64,000 nucleotides of DNA from Ruegeria sp. R13_0 (GTDB lineage Bacteria > Pseudomonadota > Alphaproteobacteria > Rhodobacterales > Rhodobacteraceae). Shown here piece by piece: positions 1 to 9,216 of this stretch. The stretch lies in NCBI RefSeq assembly GCF_017743995.1, contig NZ_JAGHRB010000012.1:62001-126000 (forward strand), given 5' to 3'. Every line of letters begins with the position of its first letter. Within the stretch, counting starts at the first letter, position 1. The notes below the pieces were generated by a model. That model ran no database searches and was not told the origin of the DNA. It saw only the letters and a program-made list of their open reading frames with translations. The position numbers and the translations under genes are program-made.

Positions 1-2
1 GC

Positions 3-59
3 CCGGCATCTGCTGAACCACGATACGCACGGATTGCAGGCTGCTGCAGGCCGAACTGA
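3..59 (+). CDS. possible 3' end of an unidentified upstream CDS (partial)
   Basis: Frame 3 is open from the window edge to a TGA at 57-59, and the mutase start follows 15 bases later. In roseobacters the mutase often ends a propionyl-CoA carboxylase gene cluster, so an upstream co-transcribed gene is plausible. Only about 18 codons are visible and no family can be named. Frame 1 is also open up to the mutase start, so even the frame is uncertain. Confidence 0.2.
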   Translation, partial: PASAEPRYARIAGCCRPN

Positions 60-74
60 CAAGAGGACACCTCG

Positions 75-2201
75 ATGACCGATAAGAATGACTGGCGCGC
101 GCTGGCCGAGAAAGAATTGCGCGGACGGCCACTGGACGATCTGACCAAGGAAACGCTGGAGGGCATCAGCGTCAAACCGCTTTATACGCAGGACGACACC
201 GCAGATTTGCCGCATATGGGCTCTCTGCCGGGGTTTGGCCCGTTCACGCGCGGTGTGAAGGCGACGATGTATGCCGGGCGTCCGTGGACCATTCGCCAAT
301 ATGCCGGGTTCTCTACCGCCGAGGAATCAAACGCCTTTTACCGGCGCAATCTGGCTGCGGGTCAGCAGGGTGTCTCCGTCGCGTTCGATCTGGCGACGCA
401 CCGCGGTTATGACAGCGACCACCCGCGTGTTGTCGGCGATGTCGGCAAGGCCGGTGTGGCGATTGACAGCGTTGAGGATATGAAAATCCTGTTTGACGGC
501 ATCCCGCTCGACAAAGTCTCGGTCTCGATGACCATGAACGGCGCGGTGATCCCGGTTCTGGCCAGCTTCATCGTTGCGGGCGAAGAGCAAGGGCACGACA
601 AATCGGTCCTGTCCGGCACCATTCAGAATGACATTCTGAAAGAGTTCATGGTGCGCAACACCTATATCTACCCGCCTGAGCCGTCGATGAAGATCATCTC
701 GGACATTATCGAGTACACGTCGAACGAGATGCCCAAGTTCAATTCGATCTCGATCTCGGGCTATCACATGCAAGAGGCTGGCGCGAACCTTGTGCAGGAG
801 CTGGCCTATACCATCGCGGACGGGCGCGAATATGTGCGGGCTGCGCTGGATGCGGGCATGGATGTGGACAAGTTCGCAGGTCGTTTGTCGTTCTTCTTCG
901 CCATCGGCATGAATTTCTTCATGGAGATTGCGAAACTGCGCGCCGCACGGACCCTATGGCATCGCGTGATGACCGAGTTCGGGGCGAAGTCTGAACGCTC
1001 CAAGATGCTGCGGACACACTGCCAGACCTCGGGCGTGTCGCTGCAGGAGCAGGACCCCTATAACAATGTGATCCGCACCGCCTATGAGGCGATGAGCGCG
1101 GTTCTGGGCGGCACCCAGTCGCTGCACACCAACGCTCTGGACGAGGCGATTGCCCTGCCCACCGATTTCTCGGCCCGCATTGCGCGGAACACGCAGTTGG
1201 TCTTGCAGGAAGAGACGGGTGTGACCGATGTGGTCGATCCGCTGGCGGGCTCTTACTACGTGGAAAGCCTGACCAATGATCTGATCGAGAAAGCCTGGGC
1301 CCTGATGGAAGAGGTCGAGGAGATGGGCGGCATGACCAAAGCCGTCGCCTCGGGCATGCCCAAGCTGCGGATCGAGGAAAGCGCCGCGCGGCGTCAGGCG
1401 ATGATCGACCGGGGCGATGAGGTGATCGTTGGGGTCAACAAATACCGCAAGGAACAGGAAGACCCGATCGACATTCTGGACGTCGACAACGTGGCCGTGC
1501 GCGAATCTCAGGTCGCGCGGCTGGAAGAGATCCGCGCCACCCGCGACGAGGCCGCCTGTCAGGCCGCGTTGGACGCGCTGACCAAGGCCGCACAAGAAGG
1601 CGGAAACCTGCTGGCTGCTGCGGTTGAGGCCGCCCGCGCCCGCGCATCGGTAGGAGAGATCAGTATGGCAATGGAGAAAGAGTTCGGCCGCCACCGCGCC
1701 GAGGTGAAGACCCTGGCGGGCGTTTATGGCGCGGCCTACGAGGGTGACGAGGGCTTTGCCGCCATCCAGAAATCCATTGAAGATTTTGCCGAGATCGAGG
1801 GACGTCGCCCCCGTCTGTTGGTGGTCAAGATGGGGCAGGATGGTCATGATCGGGGTGCCAAGGTAATCGCGACGGCCTTTGCCGATATCGGGTTTGACGT
1901 GGACGTTGGCCCTCTGTTCCAGACCCCGGCCGAGGCCGCGCAGGATGCCGTGGACAATGACGTGCATGTGGTGGGTATCTCGTCTCAGGCGGCAGGCCAC
2001 AAGACGCTGGCACCGCAGCTTGTTGAGGAACTCAAGAAAGCCGGGGCTGAGGACATCATCGTAATTTGCGGTGGCGTGATCCCGCAGCAGGATTATCAGT
2101 TTCTGTATGACAACGGGGTCAAGGCGATCTTTGGGCCGGGGACGAATATTCCCGATGCCGCACAGGACATCTTGCGCCTGATCCGCGACGCGCGGGACTG
2201 A
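75..2201 (+). CDS. scpA: methylmalonyl-CoA mutase, cobalamin-dependent
   Basis: This enzyme interconverts (R)-methylmalonyl-CoA and succinyl-CoA with adenosylcobalamin, the last step of propionyl-CoA assimilation in the cytoplasm. The 708-aa length fits the single-chain mutase (Sbm/large subunit). Residues ~30-545 are the catalytic barrel. The C-terminal ~130 residues are the B12 domain, with the base-off motif DGHDRG at 589-594 (His591 is the expected cobalt ligand). The ATG at 75 is preceded by AGAGGA. Hairpins downstream suggest the transcript ends here. Propionyl-CoA synthetase lies 37 kb away in the same window. Identity is secure; the pathway role is from family knowledge. Confidence 0.97.
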   Translation: MTDKNDWRALAEKELRGRPLDDLTKETLEGISVKPLYTQDDTADLPHMGSLPGFGPFTRGVKATMYAGRPWTIRQYAGFSTAEESNAFYRRNLAAGQQGVSVAFDLATHRGYDSDHPRVVGDVGKAGVAIDSVEDMKILFDGIPLDKVSVSMTMNGAVIPVLASFIVAGEEQGHDKSVLSGTIQNDILKEFMVRNTYIYPPEPSMKIISDIIEYTSNEMPKFNSISISGYHMQEAGANLVQELAYTIADGREYVRAALDAGMDVDKFAGRLSFFFAIGMNFFMEIAKLRAARTLWHRVMTEFGAKSERSKMLRTHCQTSGVSLQEQDPYNNVIRTAYEAMSAVLGGTQSLHTNALDEAIALPTDFSARIARNTQLVLQEETGVTDVVDPLAGSYYVESLTNDLIEKAWALMEEVEEMGGMTKAVASGMPKLRIEESAARRQAMIDRGDEVIVGVNKYRKEQEDPIDILDVDNVAVRESQVARLEEIRATRDEAACQAALDALTKAAQEGGNLLAAAVEAARARASVGEISMAMEKEFGRHRAEVKTLAGVYGAAYEGDEGFAAIQKSIEDFAEIEGRRPRLLVVKMGQDGHDRGAKVIATAFADIGFDVDVGPLFQTPAEAAQDAVDNDVHVVGISSQAAGHKTLAPQLVEELKKAGAEDIIVICGGVIPQQDYQFLYDNGVKAIFGPGTNIPDAAQDILRLIRDARD

Positions 2202-2211
2202 GGCGGGGCAG

Positions 2212-2228
2212 GGGGGCTGTCTGCCCCC
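2212..2228 (+). terminator. G/C-rich hairpin directly downstream of the mutase
   Basis: GGGGGC (2212-2217) and GCCCCC (2223-2228) pair around TGTCT, followed by TCTTTG. A second short hairpin, TTTGCC/GGCAAA (2231-2236, 2241-2246), follows at once. They look like mRNA 3'-end structures of the mutase transcript. Confidence 0.45.
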
Positions 2229-2276
2229 TCTTTGCCTGACGGCAAATTCACCCCCGAAGGTATTTTCAAACAGAAG

Positions 2277-2309
2277 AAGGGCGCGGGTTTGGCTTGCGCC
2301 CTTTTGTTG
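2277..2309 (+). terminator. probable intrinsic terminator after the mutase
   Basis: AAGGGCGC (2277-2284) pairs with GCGCCCTT (2296-2303) around an 11-base loop. The 3' side runs into TTTTGTTG. This is the most terminator-like structure between the mutase and the VOC gene. Confidence 0.6.
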
Positions 2310-2315
2310 TGTGCT

Positions 2316-2420
2316 TAAAGCGTTTTGCGTTTTACTTGGGATAAAAGCATCGAAATGCGCGTTCGACCGGAGGGAGAGGCAGCGTATTTTGATTCAAAAC
2401 AAACGGAAAGCGATCTAGGG
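2316..2420. repeat. dispersed palindromic repeat, copy A (degenerate)
   Basis: It shares with 5660-5764 the left end TAAAGCGTTT-G-GTTTT, a central block CGCGTTCGACCG, then AGGGAGAGGCAG, and the right end AAAGCGATC. The terminal inverted repeat is decayed here, unlike copy B. It lies between a terminator and the VOC gene start. It has no coding capacity and looks like a non-autonomous MITE- or REP-like element. Confidence 0.65.
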
Positions 2421-2439
2421 TGTCATCGTGGAGGGCGCG

Positions 2440-3042
2440 ATGGAGTTGGATCATATTGCGGTGGCGGGTGCCACGTTGGAAGAGGCCACGGCGCATGTGG
2501 AAGATGCGCTGGGTGTCAGTCTTCAGGCCGGTGGCAAGCATGAGGCATTCGGCACGCATAATCGGCTGCTTGGCCTGAAGGATGGGCTGTATCTGGAGGC
2601 GATTGCCATCGACCCGGATGCGCCTCGGCCGGACAGGGCGCGATGGTTCGATCTGGACCGGTTCGAGGGTGCGCCACGTTTGACCAACTGGATTTGCCGC
2701 GTACCCGATATTGAGGCCTCACTTTCCGTGTTTCCCGATGGTGTTGGGACGCCGATTGATTTGGCCAGAGGGGCCTTGCGGTGGCGGATGGCAGTTCCGC
2801 CAAATGGGCGTTTGCCTTTTGACAACTTGTTTCCGGCGCTGATCCAGTGGCAGGGGGATCTTCACCCCGCGCGTATGTTGGAGGATCATGGGTGCCGCCT
2901 GAAACGTCTGATTGTCTATCACCCGGATGCGTTGCTCTTGGCAGAGCAGCTGGGTCCGCTTGATCCGGTTGTTTTTGACACAGGACCGGCGTCAATGCAG
3001 GCCGAGATCGAAACGCCTCATGGGGTACGTATTTTGCGATGA
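2440..3042 (+). CDS. VOC/glyoxalase-like domain protein
   Basis: A cytoplasmic ~200-aa protein that opens with MELDHIAVAG, the first strand of a vicinal-oxygen-chelate fold (glyoxalase-like domain 3 type). The conserved segment around residues 40-60 (THNRLLGL, YLEAIAI) carries the family's glutamate. The substrate is unknown. I chose ATG 2440 over the in-frame GTG 2428 because GGAGG lies at 2430-2434, 5 bases upstream of 2440. The stop overlaps the next start (ATGA), so it is probably translationally coupled to the acetyltransferase. Confidence 0.85.
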   Translation: MELDHIAVAGATLEEATAHVEDALGVSLQAGGKHEAFGTHNRLLGLKDGLYLEAIAIDPDAPRPDRARWFDLDRFEGAPRLTNWICRVPDIEASLSVFPDGVGTPIDLARGALRWRMAVPPNGRLPFDNLFPALIQWQGDLHPARMLEDHGCRLKRLIVYHPDALLLAEQLGPLDPVVFDTGPASMQAEIETPHGVRILR

Positions 3043-3563
3043 GGGTCCGTCAGGCCCAACCAGCGGATGCAGCAGAGATTGCTTTGATCACCAACGCGAT
3101 TATTCGCGACACATTGGTGACCTTCACGACCGACGAACGCAGCGCAGAGTCGATTGCCAATGATATCCGGGCGAGGGGCGCAGCGTTTCTTGTGGCTGAG
3201 GATCAGGGCCAGGTCATTGGTTTCGCAACCTATGCCCCGTTCCGATCCGGGCCGGGCTATGCCAAGAGCCGCGAGCATTCGATCCAGCTGGCAGACTATT
3301 CGCGGGGCCGTGGCGTTGGGCGCGCCCTTATGGAGCAGTTGCAGCAAGTGGCCCGCAGCGAAGGGGTGCATGTTCTGGTCGCCGGGATTTCTTCGGCCAA
3401 TCCGGGGGCGATCGCCTTTCATTCAACGCTGGGGTTTTCGGAGGTGGGGCACATGCCCGAGGTTGGGCACAAATGGGGTCAGTATCTGGACCTTGTGCTG
3501 ATGCAGAAAATTCTTTCTCCCGAAGGATCTATCGCACCTGACAGTCCTGCAATGGGACGCTAG
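3039..3563 (+). CDS. GNAT family N-acetyltransferase
   Basis: 174 aa with a GNAT fold of the phosphinothricin-acetyltransferase-like subgroup: an early VRQAQPADA strand, then S-I-Q-L-A-D and the acetyl-CoA loop RGRGVGRAL at ~89-97. The C-terminal half has G-F-S-E-V-G-H and K-W-G-Q-Y-L-D, as in PAT/MddA proteins that acetylate small amines or methionine derivatives. ATGA overlap with the VOC gene implies one transcript. The family assignment is firm; the true substrate is not predictable. Confidence 0.9.
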   Translation: MRVRQAQPADAAEIALITNAIIRDTLVTFTTDERSAESIANDIRARGAAFLVAEDQGQVIGFATYAPFRSGPGYAKSREHSIQLADYSRGRGVGRALMEQLQQVARSEGVHVLVAGISSANPGAIAFHSTLGFSEVGHMPEVGHKWGQYLDLVLMQKILSPEGSIAPDSPAMGR

Positions 3564-3572
3564 TGTACGCCC

Positions 3573-4253
3573 ATGTCGATCTGGACCCGCATATCCGACG
3601 CGCTGAGCGCTCTTGCCCAAGGTGAGAGCCTGACGGCTGTTTTCGAAAAACTGCGCTCGCCACCCGAACGCTCGGTCGCGTTCACCATTGCGGTGATCGC
3701 GCTGGGGGCCAAGATGGCCAAGGCCGATGGGCAGGTGACGCGGGATGAGGTGACGGCCTTCCGCGACGTGTTCCAGATTGCGCGCGAAGATGAAGAGGGC
3801 GCGGCCCGTGTCTTCAACATGGCCCGCACGGACGTGGCGGGCTATCAGGACTATGCCCGCAAGATCGCTCGGATGTTCTCGGAGGACAGCACCACCCTGT
3901 GCGACCTGATGGAGGGGCTGTTCCATATCGCCATGGCCGACGGGTTCTATCACCCGAACGAGAACGAGTTTCTGGAAGAGGTCAGCCAAATCTTCGGGCA
4001 GACGGATGCGCAGTTTCTGGCCCTGCGTGCGCGGTTTGTGCCGGATGCGCCGAATGACCCCTACGTGGTTCTTGGGGTCTCGCGCGATATGCCCGTTGCC
4101 GAGATCAGGAAGGTCTGGCGCAAGCTCGTGCGGGAAACCCACCCCGATGCGATGATGTCGCGTGGTGTCCCGGAAGAGGCGATCCGCCTGGCCGAAAAGA
4201 AGATGATCGACATCAACCGCGCCTGGGATGAGATCAACGGCGCGACGGTTTAG
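3573..4253 (+). CDS. TerB/DnaJ-domain protein (DjlA-like co-chaperone)
   Basis: 226 aa. Residues ~30-145 form a helical TerB-like domain (KMAKADGQVT, then a second M-A-D-G-F-Y copy). Residues ~158-222 are a J domain with the HPD tripeptide at 190-192, which stimulates DnaK ATPase. E. coli DjlA has the same TerB-J order but adds a membrane anchor. None is evident here, so this is probably a soluble DjlA-like co-chaperone. It starts 9 bases after the acetyltransferase, and its stop lies 3 bases before the next ATG. Confidence 0.88.
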   Translation: MSIWTRISDALSALAQGESLTAVFEKLRSPPERSVAFTIAVIALGAKMAKADGQVTRDEVTAFRDVFQIAREDEEGAARVFNMARTDVAGYQDYARKIARMFSEDSTTLCDLMEGLFHIAMADGFYHPNENEFLEEVSQIFGQTDAQFLALRARFVPDAPNDPYVVLGVSRDMPVAEIRKVWRKLVRETHPDAMMSRGVPEEAIRLAEKKMIDINRAWDEINGATV

Positions 4254-4256
4254 GCG

Positions 4257-5249
4257 ATGCGTCTGGCGACCTACAATATCGAATGGTTTGCCAACCTGTT
4301 TGATCGCAATGACAGACTGATCGTCGATGACAGCTGGTCGGGTCGGCATGACGTGACTAAGGCTCAGCAGGTCGAAGCCATCGCCAAAGTCCTCACCGCG
4401 ATTGACGCGGATGCGGTTCTGGTCGTCGAAGCGCCGAATACGGGCAAGCGGCAGAACACGGTGCGCGCCTTGCAGGCGTTTGCCGAGGTTTTTGACCTGC
4501 GCACCTCGCAGGCGATCATGGGATTTCCCAATGATACGCATCAGGAACTGGCGCTTCTCTACGACCCGGAGGTTCTGTCGGTTCGCCATGACCCAAGGGC
4601 GGCAGATGACGCCCCGCGTTTTGACTCGGAATTTCGTATAGATCTGGACGTGGATGCGACGCAGGACGTGGTGCAGTTTTCCAAGCCACCTATGGAGCTG
4701 TCGGTCCAGACCAAAGCGGGGTTTCAGTTTCGCCTGATCGGCGCGCATCTGAAATCCAAAGCTCCGCATGGGGCGGGGTCACGGGATGAGGCGATCCGTA
4801 TCTCGATCGCCAACCGCCGCAAGCAGTTGGCTCAGGCGATCTGGTTGTCCCGTCGGGTCGCGCATCACTTGGCTGAGGATGATCCAGTGATTCTGTTGGG
4901 TGACTTAAATGACGGCCCCGGTCTGGATGAGTTTGAACATCTGTTCGGGCGCTCCTCGGTCGAGATTGTGCTTCAAGCCGGTCTGTTCGACCCGCATGCG
5001 GTGACAGCGCACGGGCCGCACCCCGGTTCGGTGTCCTCGACCGCACGGTTTGCGCGACCCGAGAACGGCACGTTCCTTGAGGCGTTGCTGGACTACATCA
5101 TGATCAGCTCGGATTTGCAGTCCAGGCGACCTGTCTGGCGCATTTGGCATCCGTTTCGGGATGCGGCCTGCTGGGCCAAACCTGACCTGCGCGAGGCCCT
5201 TTTGACCGCATCAGATCACTTCCCTGTCACGCTGGATTTTGAGCTGTGA
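4257..5249 (+). CDS. endonuclease/exonuclease/phosphatase (EEP) family hydrolase
   Basis: 330 aa with the EEP metal-dependent phosphodiesterase signatures: N-terminal ATYNIEWF (Asn and Glu metal ligands near residues 5-8), IGAHLKSK, LLGDLNDGPG (Asp/Asn) and C-terminal SDHFPVTLDF (Asp-His dyad). Members cleave DNA, RNA, phosphoinositides or sphingomyelin; the substrate is not inferable. No signal peptide is seen. It sits at the end of a compact plus-strand run beginning at 2440 and is probably co-transcribed with the DjlA-like gene. Confidence 0.9.
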   Translation: MRLATYNIEWFANLFDRNDRLIVDDSWSGRHDVTKAQQVEAIAKVLTAIDADAVLVVEAPNTGKRQNTVRALQAFAEVFDLRTSQAIMGFPNDTHQELALLYDPEVLSVRHDPRAADDAPRFDSEFRIDLDVDATQDVVQFSKPPMELSVQTKAGFQFRLIGAHLKSKAPHGAGSRDEAIRISIANRRKQLAQAIWLSRRVAHHLAEDDPVILLGDLNDGPGLDEFEHLFGRSSVEIVLQAGLFDPHAVTAHGPHPGSVSSTARFARPENGTFLEALLDYIMISSDLQSRRPVWRIWHPFRDAACWAKPDLREALLTASDHFPVTLDFEL

Positions 5250-5286
5250 CCTTTCAACCGGGCGCGGAAAGGCTTACATTGAGCAT

Positions 5287-5661
5287 ATGAAACATATTCT
5301 GATGATCGGCGCGATGACAGCCGCTTTTGCGCTGCCTGCAACGGCCGAGGAAGAAGATACCCCAACGCTGATGGAGCAGGGGGCAGAGTTGTTTTTCGAG
5401 GGCCTGCGACGCGAGATGGAGCCGGCTTTGGATGAATTGCTTGGCCTTGCCGATCAGTTCGGCCCGGCGATGCAGTCTTTCATGCAGGAAATGGGGCCTG
5501 CGTTAGCAGAACTCGCATCCGAGGTGAAGGATTGGAGCGTCTACGAGATGCCCGAAATCCTGCCCAATGGCGATATCATCATCCGCAAGAAACAGACCGA
5601 AGATGCGCCTGAAATACCCGAATCTCTGCCAGAGGCCCCGGACGGCGCCACGGACATCTAA
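5287..5661 (+). CDS. small secreted hypothetical protein
   Basis: 124 aa. MKHILMIGAMTAAFALPATAEE is a clear Sec signal peptide with cleavage near residue 20. The mature part is acidic and helical, rich in Met/Glu/Leu, with a D-W-S-V-Y-E-M-P segment, then I-L-P-N-G-D-I-I-I-R-K-K and a Pro/Glu tail. This pattern is common among small roseobacter periplasmic proteins without known function. The start follows the signal peptide; an in-frame start at 5239 would give an implausible leader. A palindromic repeat begins at its stop codon. Confidence 0.75.
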   Translation: MKHILMIGAMTAAFALPATAEEEDTPTLMEQGAELFFEGLRREMEPALDELLGLADQFGPAMQSFMQEMGPALAELASEVKDWSVYEMPEILPNGDIIIRKKQTEDAPEIPESLPEAPDGATDI

Positions 5662-5764
5662 AGCGTTTCGAGTTTTCGTTAAAGCGCCTGCATCGCTTTT
5701 CGCGTTCGACCGAAGGGAGAGGCAGTGAAAAAGCGATCCAACATAAACCCGAAACGCTATAGGG
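5660..5764. repeat. dispersed palindromic repeat, copy B (intact inverted ends)
   Basis: AGCGTTTCGAGTTT at the left end matches the inverse of AAACCCGAAACGCT at the right end in 13 of 14 positions. AGCGTTTCG/CGAAACGCT is perfect. The centre carries GCGTTCGACCG and AGGGAGAGGCAG, also found in copy A at 2316-2420. It fills the space between two convergent genes, so its folded transcript could also act as a bidirectional 3' end. Confidence 0.75.
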
Positions 5765-5769
5765 GCAGC

Positions 5770-7314
5770 TCAGCCCTTGATGACCACACGCACCTCGGAT
5801 TTCAGGGCATTTGCCAGTGAATTCAGGCGGGACTCGGCCACTTCGTTGAAAAGGGGCCGTACGGATTCGGGCAGCACCAGATCAAGTTCGCGCTTTTTGG
5901 GATAGAAGCGCAGCTTGCCCACATGCGCGTCGCTGTCCATGCACAACATGGCCCCGAACCGCATCGCCTTGCCCAGAATCTCGGCCTGTTTTTGGCTTTT
6001 TTCATCCAGCAACTCGTAGAGAGGCGCAAAACGGTTGCCCTCGCGCTTGTTGCGATAGCGATGTTGCAGCGCAAGGCCGATGAAAACGCGTTCGGAGTGT
6101 TTCAGCCCCCCGAGATTGGCGCGGGTGACGTAGTCGAAACAGACTTCGGCCCGGTAATCAGGATGCGCGCGCCAGCTGACATCATGCAAAAGGCAGGCGG
6201 CCTTGATCAGACGGACCTGCGTCGCAGGTGCAGATTTGAACAGAGGCATCACAAAATCGAACAGCGTGCGGCCCATGCCCGGCAGGCGGGCATCCTTCGC
6301 CTCGGAAAAACGACTGGCCTCGACCAAGGGGTCGCGGTCGCGCTGTTCCTGCGACATCTGCTCGTACAGCAGGCCTTCGCGGATACCATAGCTCGAGATC
6401 GCGATATCCTTGGGTTTGAACGTGCGGATCAGCCGCGCAAGCACGTCCATCGCATAAGGGATCAGCGCCATGCGAGAGCTTGAAACTCCGGCCTGACTGC
6501 GCAGTTTGTCATGATCGTTCGCATCGATGAACTTGATCGTTTCGCGCACTTGCTTGGTGGTCATGCGGTATTCGTGCAGGACGTTCAGCGGATAGCCCCG
6601 CCGCAGCATGTCCAGTCGTGCAAAGGCACGCCAGCTACCGCCCACCAGAAACAGCCGGTCGCGCTGCTGGCCCATCTGACTGTGCAGCTCTTCCATGGTG
6701 GATTTGATATGGGCCTTGCGCGCGCGGCGCCCGCCCTTGATATCGCGCAGCTTCAGCGGACCAAGGGCCGAGGTCACGCGGCGACCCACATCGCCGCCTC
6801 CGATCTCGGCCAGTTCCATGGACGAGCCGCCTATGTCGCAGATCAGGCCATACGCTCCGGGCCAGCCCAGCATAACACCCTGGGCCGACAGGCGTGCCTC
6901 TTCCTGACCGTCGATCACAGCCACATGCAGCCCGGTTTTGGATTTCACGTCCTGACAGAATTCGGGCCCGTCTTTCGCCTCACGTACGGCGGCGGTGGCT
7001 ACGACATGCAGCCCCGGCAGGCCGAGGTCCTCTGCGATCCGCTGAAAGCGCTGCAGGGCGGCCATCGCCCTCTCACGCCCTCGGGGATTCAGGTGGCCGG
7101 TCTCGGACAGGCCCGCGCCCAGCTCGCACATAACCTTTTCGTTGTAGAAATAGGCTGGTGACCGCGCCGCGCCATCAAAGACCACCATCCGGACCGAGTT
7201 CGACCCGACATCGACCACGCCCACCCGGGACAGCGCCCTTGTGCCGGGGTCGTCGAACAGAGGTCTTCCGAAAGGCCCCCAATCAGGAATGTCGGTTTCG
7301 ACGGTCTGGTCCAT
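5770..7314 (-). CDS. ppx: Ppx/GppA family phosphatase (exopolyphosphatase)
   Basis: 514 aa of the actin-like ATPase superfamily. The phosphate-binding motifs are VVDVGSNSVRMVV near residue 33, the A-T-A-A-V-R-E-A segment and DIGGSSMEL near 165. The C-terminal half contains LLHDVSW, an HD-domain-like segment typical of long Ppx proteins. It hydrolyses terminal phosphate from polyphosphate or the pppGpp 5'-phosphate; which one cannot be told. It lies downstream of the Hda-like gene on the same strand with a 49-bp gap. Confidence 0.93.
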   Translation of the reverse strand: MDQTVETDIPDWGPFGRPLFDDPGTRALSRVGVVDVGSNSVRMVVFDGAARSPAYFYNEKVMCELGAGLSETGHLNPRGRERAMAALQRFQRIAEDLGLPGLHVVATAAVREAKDGPEFCQDVKSKTGLHVAVIDGQEEARLSAQGVMLGWPGAYGLICDIGGSSMELAEIGGGDVGRRVTSALGPLKLRDIKGGRRARKAHIKSTMEELHSQMGQQRDRLFLVGGSWRAFARLDMLRRGYPLNVLHEYRMTTKQVRETIKFIDANDHDKLRSQAGVSSSRMALIPYAMDVLARLIRTFKPKDIAISSYGIREGLLYEQMSQEQRDRDPLVEASRFSEAKDARLPGMGRTLFDFVMPLFKSAPATQVRLIKAACLLHDVSWRAHPDYRAEVCFDYVTRANLGGLKHSERVFIGLALQHRYRNKREGNRFAPLYELLDEKSQKQAEILGKAMRFGAMLCMDSDAHVGKLRFYPKKRELDLVLPESVRPLFNEVAESRLNSLANALKSEVRVVIKG

Positions 7315-7363
7315 GTCTTACCCGGAAATTTCGGTGTCAGAATGCGCAATTGGCGCGCTTGGG

Positions 7364-8053
7364 TCAATCATTCGGTTCGCCTTCATCCGGGTCCATTTTC
7401 AAGACGCGGATAGCCAGGGCGCGCGTGATATCCCGTTTCTCGGATAGCGCGAAGTCGTCCAGCTGTGCGACCACATCGGCGGCGGTCTCAAAGCGGCGAT
7501 CCATGTGCTTGACCAGATAGGCAATCACCTCGGGGCCGGGGTTCAGCTGCCGGTCGACAAACAGTTTCGCAAGCACCGCGCAGAGCAACGCGTCATCCGG
7601 GGGATCAAGTGCCACGTGATGCGCGCCTTCGACCCGGCTTTGCAGATCCGCCAGCGGCAATTGCCAGAATTTCGGCGCCAAACGACCCGTCATCAGCAGG
7701 GCGTGACCCTCGGCCAGAACGAGGTTGTGCAGGTGAAACAGCACTTTTTGCTGCTCGATATCACCGGCGATCATCGGAACGTCTTCGACCGCAATCGGGC
7801 TGCGCGCCAGATCGGGTACGTCCTCGTACCGCAGCGCTTCGGCTTTGATGATGCGCCCACCGGTTTCAGCCGCCCAGACATGGGCCAGGTGGGTCTTGCC
7901 TGCGCCCGCCGGGCCGCTCAGCACCAGTTTGTTGCCGGGCCATGAGCTGGCTGAAATCATCGCAACCGCAAGCGCGTTCGCCGGAGAGACAAAGAAATCC
8001 TCCCGCCCCAGCGCGGTCTTGGCGGGCAAATCGAAGCTTAATTGTCGGGCCAT
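7364..8053 (-). CDS. hda: DnaA/Hda family regulator of replication initiation
   Basis: 229 aa containing only the AAA+ part of DnaA. Walker A is SGPAGAGKTHLA near residues 46-57, and the sensor/lid region is reduced. There is no DNA-binding domain IV, unlike full DnaA. Hda with the beta clamp promotes DnaA-ATP hydrolysis (RIDA); HdaA does this in Caulobacter. The N-terminal RQLSFDLP resembles the clamp-binding hexapeptide of Hda. Its ATG directly abuts the stop codon of the upstream permease gene. Confidence 0.88.
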   Translation of the reverse strand: MARQLSFDLPAKTALGREDFFVSPANALAVAMISASSWPGNKLVLSGPAGAGKTHLAHVWAAETGGRIIKAEALRYEDVPDLARSPIAVEDVPMIAGDIEQQKVLFHLHNLVLAEGHALLMTGRLAPKFWQLPLADLQSRVEGAHHVALDPPDDALLCAVLAKLFVDRQLNPGPEVIAYLVKHMDRRFETAADVVAQLDDFALSEKRDITRALAIRVLKMDPDEGEPND

Positions 8054-9127
8054 TTACGCGTTGTCCTGATCCTGGCTTTCGAGACCGGTATAAAGGCGGC
8101 TATCCAGGTAAACCGACGTGCCGAACCGAGCCAGCACACCCAAAGCTGCGGCAACCGGAACGGCGACCAGCATCCCGACAAAGCCGAAAAGCGCGCCAAA
8201 GACGGACAGGGCCAGCAACAGCCAGACCGGGTGCAAGCCGACCGAGCTGCCGACCAGTTTGGGCGTCAGGAAGTTGCCCTCGGTCACCTGTCCCAGCGCA
8301 AAAATGCCTGCGACCAGCCCGATATGCGCCCAATCCCCCCAGAACTGGAACAGCGCCAGCCCGATGGCCAAAGTGCCGCCGATCAACGCGCCCAGATAGG
8401 GGATAAAGGTCACCAGCCCAGCAATGAAGCCGACGATCAGGCCGAATTGCAGCCCGACCAGCATCAGGGCAACCGCATAGTAAGTGCCAAGGATCAGACA
8501 GACGGTGCCCATGCCCCGCACGAATGAGGCCAGCACGTTGTCGATCTCACCGGCGAGACGTTTGATCGTGGGGGCGTGGTCGCGGGGCAGCAGCTCTCCG
8601 ATCCGGGCGACCATGCGGTCCCAATCCAGCAGCAGGTAGACCGAGACGACAGGCACGATGACCAGCAGCACCACCACGTTGATTGCCGAACCCAGCGAGG
8701 CCACAACGGATTGCAGCACATCCCCGGTTTTGGATTTCAGGGTGTCGCCCAGGCCCACAAGGAATTGGTGCGAGCTGGATTCGCGGTCCAGAATCGACGG
8801 GAATTGCTTTTCGATGAACGCGCGTAGTTCCTGGAACAGGCTGGGCAACACGTCGATCAGGTCGATCAACTGCGTGACCAAAGCCGGCACAACCATCAGA
8901 ATCGCAAGTACAAATCCAAGGACGCCAACCACGGTGATGATCCCGGTGGCAGCCATCCGCGACAACCCCAGCTTTTCCAGCCGATCCGCGACGGGGTCGA
9001 GGAAATAGGCGATTGCGCCGCCGATCACGAAGGGCAGAAGCACATCGCCCAAGGCCCACAGGATCACGACAAAGACGACGGCGGCGATGCCCCAGTATCT
9101 CAGCTGATCCTTAACCGGCAAAGCCAT
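8054..9127 (-). CDS. AI-2E family transporter (PerM/TqsA type)
   Basis: 357 aa polytopic inner-membrane protein with about eight hydrophobic helices, including the N-terminal YWGIAAVVFVVILWALGD segment and the conserved late region L-V-T-F-I-P-Y-L-G-A-L-I-G. The family exports autoinducer-2 or other small molecules and includes Na+/H+ antiporters, so the substrate is open. It is often found next to hda in alphaproteobacteria, as here, without an intergenic gap. Confidence 0.9.
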   Translation of the reverse strand: MALPVKDQLRYWGIAAVVFVVILWALGDVLLPFVIGGAIAYFLDPVADRLEKLGLSRMAATGIITVVGVLGFVLAILMVVPALVTQLIDLIDVLPSLFQELRAFIEKQFPSILDRESSSHQFLVGLGDTLKSKTGDVLQSVVASLGSAINVVVLLVIVPVVSVYLLLDWDRMVARIGELLPRDHAPTIKRLAGEIDNVLASFVRGMGTVCLILGTYYAVALMLVGLQFGLIVGFIAGLVTFIPYLGALIGGTLAIGLALFQFWGDWAHIGLVAGIFALGQVTEGNFLTPKLVGSSVGLHPVWLLLALSVFGALFGFVGMLVAVPVAAALGVLARFGTSVYLDSRLYTGLESQDQDNA

Positions 9128-9216
9128 GGCGCATCCCTTTGTTGCACAGCGTTGCCATGTTCTTGGCCCATGACGCGCGGCGATGCAAGCGGTTCATGGG
9201 CCTTGGTTTCCGAGGG

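Noticed and set aside
954..2000. 348-codon open frame opposite the mutase
   Set aside because: It is a shadow of the mutase gene; the product is His/Arg/Gln-rich and lacks any domain pattern.
3423..4769. 448-codon open frame on the minus strand
   Set aside because: It spans three well-supported plus-strand genes, and composition is typical of a GC-rich shadow frame.
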